Assembly: GCA_019693395.1 (NCBI GenBank)
Contig: JAAMXP010000658.1
Coordinates: 4,479 to 36,392, forward strand
From: Ettlia oleoabundans
Taxonomy: Eukaryota > Chlorophyta > Chlorophyceae > Chlamydomonadales
Reading direction: 5' to 3'
DNA length: 31,914 nt
Position 1 is the first letter of the stretch; each line of letters starts with the position of its first letter. The notes under the pieces were generated by a model. That model had not been told where the DNA came from, ran no database searches, and saw only the letters and a list, made by a program, of their open reading frames with translations. Below, one piece after another: positions 8,365 through 17,665 of this stretch. Both the position numbers and the translations under genes were made by a program.

Positions 8365-11068
8365 ATGTCTTCCTTGCGCTCCTTTTTGCACAGCACCTAC
8401 AAAAGTGCGGCAGAGGCGGTGTTGCCTACACGATCGCAGTCGGCGTTCAAAGAGAAAGGGGTGAGTACTAGGGCGAGCTGAGCTCAATCGCGCCGGCGCA
8501 GACCTGCGGTTCACGACACCTCCTGAGCTTAAAGGCACGCGACCGTGTCGCATGGCTGCTCAACTTTGCAGGTGCTGACGCCAGAGGAGTTTGTGGCAGC
8601 GGGAGACTACCTGGTGCACACCTGCCCTACCTGGAGCTGGGAGGCGGGCGACACCAAGAAGGCTCGCTCCTTCCTGCCGACCCGCAAGCAGTTCCTCATC
8701 ACACGCAACGGTGGGTTGCCCTGCGGGAGTGCAGGACCAGCTGGCAAGTTTCCAGACTCATAGCTTATGCAATCATCCTCCACAGAATTTCTGATGTAAG
8801 CGGCTGTCACCGCTGGGGAAGCAGGCAGGCGCAACCCCAAAAGCACCAGTCGGATTACAGGCTCATCTGGCTCTATATCCTGCTCCACCTGCATGCACTC
8901 CCTCCCTCTCTGCAGTGCCGTGCCTCCGACGTGCTGCAGCGGTGGTTGAATATGGTGATCGGGATGAGGAAGAGGTTGAGGCTGATGACGAGGGTGAGGG
9001 CTGGCTGACTGCAGACAAGAACACAGCTGGCGGCAGCGCCACCGCCACCACCACGGAAGGCTTTGAGGAGATCCCCAGCATCGATACAGCAGCAGGAGTG
9101 GGAGGGTCGGCAGGCAGCGGCGGCGTTGCAGATGTGGCGGCCACCAGCACCAGCGACGTGGCTGTTGCGGGTAGTGATGCGGGTGGCGGTGATGACGAGG
9201 ATGTGCCTGATATTGACGACCTGGACCTGGAAGATGAGGAGGACGAGGTGGGGGTGGCGAGTTGGGGCTGCAGCAGGGCATGGCCAGCTAGCAAGGAAAG
9301 CTGGCCTGTTGCTCATGGGAAGGTGGAGCCCGCACCTGCTCACCCTGCACCGCAACTGCCAGCAGACCTCCCTGTATGTGGGTGGAATGAGCTCCCCCTC
9401 CCTCAAATGCCGCCTCATTGCCTGCAGGCGGCATTGAGGCCAGGTGCTGGCAGCGGTACTGGCGGCACAAGCGGTAACGCTGACGAGCATATAGTGCGCA
9501 CTCGCACCTACGACCTTCTCATCACATATGACAAGTACTACCAGGTGGGTGGCTTCTTCAGCAACGATTGTTATACGTGATGTTCTATTGGCTGGGTTGC
9601 TGGAGTGGGCAGAGGTGAGCATCATGTGCTTCGTAGCCAGCATTGCTGACCGTGCAGGTGCACATTGCCTGCCTCGCCTTCCTCTGCCCCTCCAGACGTG
9701 CGGTCAGGATATGTCTTGGGAATCCATATTCATTTGCCTGCGAGTGGGTTCAGCAGGGCTTCCTGCGCTTGATTGCGACACCGGGCACCTCATTACTCCA
9801 CAGTGCCTGCTTGTGTGCTGGTTGCAGGTGCCGCGCTTCTGGCTGATTGGCTATGATGAGAACCGGCGGCCGCTCACGCCGGCACAGGTGTGCGCACATG
9901 GGCAGCCGCCCGTGACCCTCATCGGTCAATTGCTGAGAAGTTGCCGGCTTGCAAGGGGAACAGGGAGTTGAAGAAGGTCAAGGTTGATGCAAAACTGGCC
10001 CAACCTGGCACCCCTCAAGCCCTCCCAGCACTTGCTGTCTGTGCCATGCACTGCAGTGCTTGTGCTGTGGAGTGAATTTGCACCCTTATCCCTCCCCTCT
10101 CTCTGAGCTAAATATCAACCCTGTGCTCTGCTTTGCTGTGCTCATCTATGTTGTGCTGCCGCAGGTGCTGGAGGATGTGTCCGAGGAGCACGCCCGCAAG
10201 ACAGTCACCATGGAGCCACACCCACATGCGCAGGGAGGGGTGCAGGTGGGCTTAGCAGACGCTGATTGTGCTGGGCTGTCACTTTGCTCATCGTGCTTGC
10301 CGTGTCGTGCTGTGCTACGCTACTGTGCGGCACTGTCTGGGCCCCCAAGCTAGCAGCCGGTACTTTGCTGCTGGTCATAGTGCTTGCGGAAAGCGCAGGC
10401 AGGGGGCGACGGAATGTCCTGCTGTAAGGACATATATGCCATACCCGGCAACCAACCTTGCTGCCTCACATGCCACGCTGGCATGCCTCGGCTGCCCCTA
10501 GGCATCACTTTTTATGCCAAACTTCAACATTCCTGTGCTGGCATGCATTGGGCTGTGCCATGAGGTGCTCCCCTGTGCCGGTGTGTTGATGCTGAGCCCC
10601 AGTCAGCGACATGCTGCGCTGGTCCTGTGCAGTCCGCGTCCATCCACCCCTGCCAGCACGCCAATGTAATGCACAAGCTGGCTGAGCGTGTGGCGGGGGA
10701 GGAGGGGGAGTTCAGCGTGGACCGGTGAGCCATGTGTGGGAGAGTGTGCAGGCTGTGTGAGAGTTGTGTGGCTTGCAGGCAGGATCCGCTGCTTAGTGAA
10801 GCATGTGTCCTTTGGTGCAGGCCATGCCAATCATGTGTCCTCATTGCACTGCATCTGTGCAGTTTCCTCTCCCAGCACTGCCAGATACATAGACTAGCCA
10901 TTGCCAAATGTTGCACCACACATGATCTGCCTGGGTCCTACTCATCCACCTATCTCTTGTACATGCCTGCCTTTGTGCAGCTACCTGGTTCTCTTCCTGA
11001 AATTTATTGCCTCGGTAGTGCCAACAATAGAGTACGACTACACAATGGCGGCGGGAGGGCGCATGTGA
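8365..11068 (+). CDS. ATG3: Autophagy-related protein 3, E2-like ATG8-PE conjugating enzyme
   Basis: ATG3 accepts ATG8 from the E1-like ATG7 on a catalytic cysteine and transfers it to phosphatidylethanolamine on autophagosomal membranes. Coding exons are 8365-8460, 8572-8710, 8916-9247, 9428-9544, 9828-9887, 10165-10245, 10633-10724 and 10981-11068: 334 aa, against about 310 in land plants. Seen in order: an N-terminal amphipathic region and [36 protein letters not shown], a long acidic and Gly/Thr-rich flexible region (about residues 95-195) containing [16 protein letters not shown], which corresponds to the ATG12/ATG7-binding flexible region, [16 protein letters not shown], the catalytic motif [11 protein letters not shown] with Cys282, and the C-terminus [18 protein letters not shown]. 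The extra length is in the flexible region. The tail after DYTM is only six residues, shorter than in plants. The start is the first ATG in frame with the conserved N-terminus. Confidence 0.96.
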
Positions 11069-11989
11069 TATCAGAGCTCCGTCACGAAGCCTTCTTCTCA
11101 CCAAGCCTTGGTACGACTGGTGGAAGTTAGGAAGTGGCTAAAATTCACCTATGGCCGAGATGGAAGGGGCCAATGGCTGGCGAGTCAGGCAGGTGCATCG
11201 TTCTGCAGCACGGCTGGAGCGGCAGACAGGGGGCGCAGAGGGAGCTGGGTCGGAAGCTGGCGCTCCCGCCTCGTAACAACACTAGGATTGGCCCTTTGCT
11301 GTTCCACACCTGGAAGGCTACCACATTGCTCACATGATGCCGTTGTACACTATCCCCTGTATATGGCTGCTTGTATTGAACCGACAAGTCTCTTTTTATC
11401 AACTAATTGATACATGGGCATTCACAGACGCTAGCGCTTCGGGTATACGGCCGGGGCGCCGCACCCTGAGGGTGGGCCTGCTGCCAACCGCGCAGCATCG
11501 ACACACACCGCCATTCCTTTGTCCAAGTCCCACTGACCTGAAGCAGCGCAGGAGTTTCAGTGTTTCTGGCCCCAGCAGTGACTCAACACTCTTACCTTCA
11601 ACCTTGTGCAGCAGCACCCACCCCTGTCAGAACTGTTCAGCAGCACCCTCTTGCGTTGATCGGCGCAGCAGAGCCGTGAAGCATTCAAAGGCCTTATCGG
11701 GGGTATCACATCCCAGCAATTGGTAATGCCGAGATGCCGTTGGTAAACGAATACATCAATTCAGCCATAAATCGACCCCTGACTTTCCAACACTCCTGCC
11801 TTTCCTCAACGCCCTGCCCGTCTGTCAGACTGGGCTTTAAGGGGTCCCGTTCGAGAACTTGTCTGCTTCCCGCCATTTCCTCGCTGTGTAGAGCCCGTCC
11901 CCCCCGCCTGCTTCTGCCCTGGGCCGCCACGACAGTGCGTCCATCGTCAGACAGCCCGCTGCCCCTCCCCAGACTGCCCTGCCATCGAC
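11069..11989. other. Intergenic region between ATG3 and the expansin gene
   Basis: About 920 bases hold the ATG3 3' UTR and the expansin promoter. No TGTAA signal was found after ATG3, so its polyadenylation signal must be a variant. A perfect 6-bp inverted repeat with a 4-base loop (TATCAACTAATTGATA, 11397-11412) is the only structure noted. No coding frame is supported. Confidence 0.45.
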
Positions 11990-14408
11990 ATGGGTCCTTC
12001 CCAGCTCCTTCAGCGGCTGCAACGTGGCATTTGCATCCCAATGCGGGGCAGTTGCATCCCCAGTCTTCCGTGGGGGTTGGCTCTCGTGGTCCTGATGGCA
12101 GCCACTCTGCCAGAACAGGCCACTGCAGTGAAGGGCATCAGTGACTGGAGCTCAGGGATTGCAACCCACTTTGGTGGCAAACAGGATGGTGAGTATAGCA
12201 TGTTGGCGAATAGTGGCGGCTAGCAGCTGACCGGTTGCAGCATGGGCCCCGCTTTGTCCTGCCGTTTGTGCCATGTTGCCTTCAATCAACCTTGGCGGAG
12301 AGGGAGGAGAGGTGAAGGAATTACAAGATGTTGATTGTGTGTCCCACACCTTGCCCCACTTTTTCTGAAGTGCCCTCTAATGTTCCACCTTTTCTAAACC
12401 ACCTCCACCCTGACTGAAGGCATGGACCCTGCCTCTCCAAGCTTTGGCACCAAGGTGGGCAGCTGCGGCTACGGTATGATCTCAAAGGAAGTCTATCCCT
12501 TCTTCTCCACCGCTGCACTGGCACCGTCCAACAAGTTCTTCACTGCTGACCCACTGGGAGGCTGCGGCCAATGCTTCCAGATCCAGTGCTCCGACTCTCG
12601 AAGCGGTGAGTGCCTGGATGAATGGGGCGGATCAGAAGGCGAGTTGGGTGGGTAGAGATGGGAAAGGGTTTAGTTAAAAGGAGACGTATTGCTTTAGAAG
12701 CAGCCTGGCGTTTTCTGCCTCCTTTCTCCCCGCAACCTTGCGCATTGTTCTTCCCATGGCGCAGGCGTGTGCAAGACCGATTCCGCCGGCAAGCCTCTAA
12801 GTGTGATTGCAATGATCAGCGACAAGTGTCCCGAATGCGGCGCGGACCATGTTGACGTCCAATCCCTAGCTTTTGCAAAGGTGGGAGGGTGGGGCTGTGA
12901 TGTCTAGCTCCTGATAGTGGAGCCTGGGGTCCAAGAACAGGAACGCAGCTGTCCTGAAATCCCTTACTGATGTCCAACCTGACGCTCCCTGCCTGGCCCC
13001 TGCTGCCTGCCCTTCCTCCCTAACCTTCTTCAGCTGGCCAACCCTGACATTGGTCGAATTGGAATCCAGTACCGCCGTGTTGAGTGCGCCCCACCCCAGG
13101 ACATCCAGGTGAGCCAGGCTGTGCAGCACTGTGTTTTGTTTCAATGCTCGGGGCGCGGGGTCTGCTCTACACCATGCACCATGCTTTGGACCCCCTGCCA
13201 ACCTTGACTGAAGTCCGCTCACCTCCCCTGCTCCCTCCTCCCTCCACCTGTCCTCCTGTGGCAGATCTCAGTCATGGACTTCCGCGGTGCAGGACAGTGG
13301 ATCCGCCTCTCTGTGCACACCACCGGGGGCAGGGCAGCCGTCACCAGTGTGGATGTCAAGGGATCTGATGGCGGCGACTGGCAGCCGCTGGACAACCCTT
13401 GGGGAGCCACCTGGGAGACCCCGCGTGCCCCTGCCCCACCACTGTCCTTCAAGGTGGCAATCACCAAACAATTTCGTGACTTGGTCAGCTGGATAGCATT
13501 GCTCTGTGCCATCGTCCTGACCTGGCAAGGAGCGCTCCTTGCCTGGCATAGCCCAAGTGTTGCTGTGTATTACACAATCTCCCTCATGATTGTGATCCCT
13601 CTTCAACTCACTCTGCAAAGTGCACTCACCCTGTGCGCCTATTCCTGCCTACAGATTGTGGGGGACGACGGCGAGGAGGTGATTGCCACGGACGTGGTCA
13701 AGGCCAACGGCGGCATCAGCGGCGGTGCCTTTGGCGAACGGGCCACCTTCAATGCCAACGTGCAGTTCACTATTACCGATCCTGCTTACGGCATGGTGAG
13801 TGAACAGGAGTGGTCGGCGGGTGGGTTGGAAGTTGGAAAACAGTTTGGATGAGTGGCAGAGCCCAATTTGGGGCAAAGAAGCAGGTTGGTCGTTGTTTCA
13901 ATAATGCGTCCCTTAGCTACCCACAGTGCTCAACCTGCTACATCCTCTTAACCGGACCACAACTTTGCTTCTTATCCATGCCCAACACTTCTTTGACTTC
14001 TTCCTGCTGCAGGTCCAGGCCTTTGACGGGCCCAGCGACCCAATGCTGGTAACCTCATCCACCCCAGGGGCCGATGCCGCAGCCAGTGCCTCTCCCCCAG
14101 CCAACACAAGCTCCAGGCCTGCCAGCAGCACCAGCATGCCGCCTTCACCTGAGCCTTCGAAGCCCTCCGCTCCACCTGCCTCAACCACCAGCGGTGGTGG
14201 CTGTGCCGACCTGCCCACCCCTGACGGCCACACCTGCGAGCAGCAGAAAGACTGGGGCAAGTGCAACGTAGAATTTATCAAAGTCAACGGCTATTGCAAA
14301 GCCACTTGCGGGCGCTGCGGTGGTAGTGGCTCTGGTGACGGCAGCGGTGGTCAAAAGGTGCAGGCTTATAGCAAGCCATCGGGCCGAAAGATGCTGCGGC
14401 GGCAGTGA
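11990..14408 (+). CDS. Secreted expansin-like protein with C-terminal six-cysteine module
   Basis: Expansins loosen cell walls by disrupting polysaccharide contacts without hydrolysis. Coding exons are 11990-12188, 12420-12605, 12765-12880, 13034-13108, 13265-13453, 13655-13795 and 14013-14408: 433 aa. Order: a signal region with hydrophobic core LPWGLALVVLMAA after a long N-terminal extension (an in-frame Met at 12041 would give a more typical signal peptide); a double-psi beta-barrel domain (about 55-165) with GSCGYG, GGCGQCFQIQC and DKCPECGADHVD; a CBM63-like domain (about 185-290) with DNPWGATWE and FTITD; a Ser/Pro/Thr-rich linker (about 313-362); and a module with Cys366, 377, 386, 397, 401 and 404 ending CKATCGRC, resembling ShK-type domains found in algal secreted proteins. 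The HFD of plant expansins is not exact; DHVD takes its place. A basic tail (GRKMLRRQ) closes the protein. Target polysaccharide is unknown. Confidence 0.9.
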
Positions 14409-15224
14409 GCGTTTGAAGGCTGCCTTTGCATCCATATCTCGTTCCCTTCAAATTGACCTAGAGAACATTCGGTCACCACACCGTTTCTGTAGCTTCTCCA
14501 GGAGAACCTGCCTTTGCTGCTGTGAGCGACTGTGCCAGCAGTGAAATTTCCCTTGGCATCCCTTTGCCCTCCATCTGCCCTCTGCCTACCCTGCTGTATG
14601 GAAGTGCAATGCAAGCCCTTCAAAGCCTGCCTGTGGACACTTTGCTCACCTGACGTGACCCTTTCCAAACCTCTCCTGAACACCTGCCCTACCCACAAAC
14701 TTCCCAGCTTCAACGATCATCAAGTTTACTTTCTGTACAGCCATAGCCTCCCAACAATAGTTTGGCTTTTTACCGCATACATCGTTGCTGTAGGCTGTTG
14801 TGTTTTGTAATGCTGTGCCGGTGTAAGTCCCGCTTACCATCCACCGCCACAAAAACCCCTTGTGCAACTACAGTGCCGGTGGTCGCCACACAGGCGGGAG
14901 TGGTGCTGGCACCCAAAACACCCTTTGGAGGTTAAGGTCGGGTGCCACCTGACACGGCTTCCATTTGTCTGTGATTGGTGTCAGCGGCAGGGTCAGTGCG
15001 CTCGAAGTTTCCGTTCTGCTTGCTTCAAGCCCGCCTCGAGCGTTGCCAACTTCGAAATTTCACCCACACCCGGCAAATCCTGTTGGACAGCACTGCCAAC
15101 GCCTTTTGACCTCAGCTGGCAGCATCTCTGTCTGCCTGTCTGCGCTCACCAACAGCCGCTCCGCCAGCCTCCGTGTCGCTGCTATTGCTTAGGGCCGGCT
15201 TGGCACCACACACATCCCATTGAC
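14409..15224. other. Intergenic region between the expansin and methyltransferase genes
   Basis: The region carries the expansin 3' UTR with two TGTAA signals and the promoter of the next gene. No coding frame with family resemblance was seen on either strand. Confidence 0.45.
14806..14826 (+). terminator. Two closely spaced TGTAA polyadenylation signals of the expansin gene
   Basis: TGTAA occurs at 14806-14810 and again at 14822-14826, about 400 nt after the expansin stop. Confidence 0.55.
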
Positions 15225-17372
15225 ATGGCAGCTGCCAAAGAGCGACTTGCTCTGCTACAGCGCAGTTGGACCATGGTGGCTGAGGGCTACAGCCGCGTGT
15301 TTGTGCCACGGTTCATGCCATGGACGCGGGACACGCTGTGCCTGCTGACCTCCCAGGAGCTGCCCGCTAGGGGAACCATTGCGGTGCCCTGCTGCGGCCC
15401 TGGTAAGCGCTACGCAGCACGGCTATGGCACCTCCACCCATGTCTGGCAATGTTGGGTGTGTTGGGGTTGAGTTGCAGCCTCAGCGCCGACCGGCCCGCA
15501 GAGGCAGTGGGCCCTCAAACCCACCACACACCAGCAGTTTCCTGCTCCACCCTTGCCAATACAGGCTGGTAATTCTAACCTGAATAGTGCCTTGCTCGTG
15601 ACTAGCTCGCTCCCTTCCTTTTTGTGGGCTACCTGCAGGCCATGAGCTGCCGCTGGTGGCTGCCGCCTTCCCGCTGCACCGGGTGGTGGGTGTGGACCTG
15701 GCTGAGGGGATGGTGCAGCTGGCACGGCAGCTGGTGGATAGCAAGGGCCTGGGGGACAGGGTGGAGGTCAGGTGAGGACTGGATGGAAGGTGTGGCTGGC
15801 ACCAGGGGGGTAAAGAGCAGGTGTGGTGCAACACCGGTTGGTGGTAGGGCAGTAGCTGGTTGGGCAATAGCTCAGAAAACACAATTGTGATGTACGGGGT
15901 TGTGTGTTGGATGATGGGAAGGAGGAGTGGTTGTTACGCGCTCCCGTGGGATAGCTGTCCTTTGTTGCAGGGTGTTGGTCAGAGGTACTTGCAATCCATC
16001 ATCTCCTCACCGGGCGCTGCAGGGTGGGGGATGCTAGCCGGCTTGATGATTTGGCACCACTGGCCGCCGTGCTGTCGGTGTTTGGCCTGCAGCAGGTACA
16101 TGTACTTCTTGCTCCGTACCAGCGAGACACTGCGAACAGCAAAAGCCCCCAGTCTGTGGATGTAGGTCATTTACGTCGTTGCCTCCGCTGCCCCTTGCTT
16201 CTGTTGGCCTGACCAACGCGCTGTTGTTGTTTGAATCAGTGCTTGCCTCACCTGTGCCCTGCAGATGCCCCAACCAGCCCAGGCTCTGGCCAACTGGACA
16301 AGGGCTCTCACGCCAGGTCGGCGTGCTGTGATGTTCAAGTCCTAGCATCATGGTGCATGCATGCTTGGGAAAGGCACGTGGTCGGTTCCTCACGTTGCTC
16401 CACACACCGTTTGCCTGCCCGCCTGCCTGCCCGTCTGCCCTCTCAACTGCCGGCCCTCCTTTCGTCTTGTAGGTGGCATGCTGGCAGTCTGCTTCTGGCC
16501 GCCGACCGTCGAAGATCAGGGGCCCTGGAAGCGCCTGTACGAGGTGACCCCAGGCTTCAAGCCCCAGGCTGACTGGGAGGCAGACATACCCGCACTGGCC
16601 CTGCAAGAGGGAGCGGAGCTGCTGCAGGTATTTGGGGGAGGATTTGAGGCAATTAACTGCCTACACATATGCACGGCTCTGCCTTGTATGCAACATGCCT
16701 GCCTGTGGGAGGAGGCGCTTGCCAGCTTGCCTCTGCGCATCCAATCCACCGCCTTCTGCACTGGCGATGCACGAATGACTGTTCATTGCTGCCGTGAGTT
16801 TTGTTCCTGCTGGCGCGGTGTAATTGCAGGACTCTCGACCAGCGCACGAGATGACGTGGCCTAGCGCTGAAGCTTTCTGGGAGGGCATAATGCGGGCAGG
16901 TAGGCTGCCCCAAGCAGCAGCTGCTCCAACCACAGCAGCGGCAGTGACGTCGTCGGTTCGGCAGCACTGCGTGGCACCGCTTACCTCTCTTATATTTCAG
17001 CCACAGCATATCTCCTTTTATATTATGATATCATTTTATCTAGCGGATTTTTTCGTCACTTGCGTGCAGGTCCCTGGCACAGGTGGGTCCTGCATGCCGG
17101 CTGTTGGCCCCCCATGCCCCCTCTGGTGCTGCCGCTGCTGCTTGTCGCTTCTTGTTGCTGAGGTTCCCGTACATTCGAGCCTCGCATTGTTGTTTTGCAC
17201 ATCTGCCATAACCCTCCTCACTGCTTGCAGTCGGCTACTGCACTACGGTGAGGGCCACATGGAGGAGATGAGGCGCAAGTTCATGGAGGCCTATCCCGAC
17301 CCACACGCCAAGTTGCGCCATTGCCCCAGCGCCCGCCTCATCTGCCTGCGCCGCCTGGCTTCCTCCCTGTAG
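15225..17372 (+). CDS. Class I SAM-dependent methyltransferase (Methyltransf_11/UbiE-like)
   Basis: The fold and motifs indicate an S-adenosylmethionine-dependent methyltransferase; the substrate cannot be told. Coding exons are 15225-15402, 15639-15771, 16023-16095, 16265-16316, 16473-16627, 16830-16899, 17070-17082 and 17231-17372: 271 aa. After an N-terminal helix region (SWTMVAEGYSRVFVPRFMPW) come motif I in the unusual form IAVPCCGPGHE, the acidic loop VVGVDLAEGM that should bind the SAM ribose, VGDASRLDD, and the beta-strand region LTPGGMLAVCFW. The C-terminal part HYGEGHMEEMRRKFMEAYPD is helical. The seventh coding exon has only 13 bases; without it the frame is lost. Motif I normally reads DxGxGxG, and here the Asp is replaced, so activity should not be assumed. 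Confidence 0.85.
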
Positions 17373-17390
17373 TCATAAGCCACAGCAGGC

Positions 17391-17395
17391 TGTAA
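17391..17395 (+). terminator. TGTAA polyadenylation signal of the methyltransferase gene
   Basis: TGTAA lies 19 nt after the stop codon, implying a very short 3' UTR. A signal this close may also be a chance match. Confidence 0.45.
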
Positions 17396-17665
17396 AAGAA
17401 GTTAATGTCAAACCTGGTGGGGCGTACGACTTTGATGGGTTCATGTGATTCATAAGCAGCCGTCGCCAGGAATCACGTGCTGGGCCTGCTGACGCTCGGC
17501 GCCCTGCTGACGATGCTCGTAGAGCCCGCTTTGACCCTCGGCAGCCCAAAATCGCTACCATTAGACGTCTATTGCAGGCGTCAAGTCATGTTGAGCTGAC
17601 GAGGAGCCAACCCGACGTGCCAAACGATCAGGGCCTTCTACCCTGCGCGCTTCCTGCAACCTCGT

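Noticed and set aside
8607..9281. 224-codon minus-strand frame over ATG3 exons 2 and 3
   Set aside because: Its Pro/His-rich product is the complement of the acidic, Gly/Thr-rich ATG3 linker; the plus strand is clearly coding.
8873..9643. 256-codon minus-strand frame over ATG3
   Set aside because: It spans exon 3, exon 4 and intervening introns of ATG3 in antisense and shows no recognisable domain.
11397..11412. Inverted repeat TATCAACTAATTGATA as a terminator or binding site
   Set aside because: It is too short to be significant in a 920-base gap and has no association with a mapped gene end.
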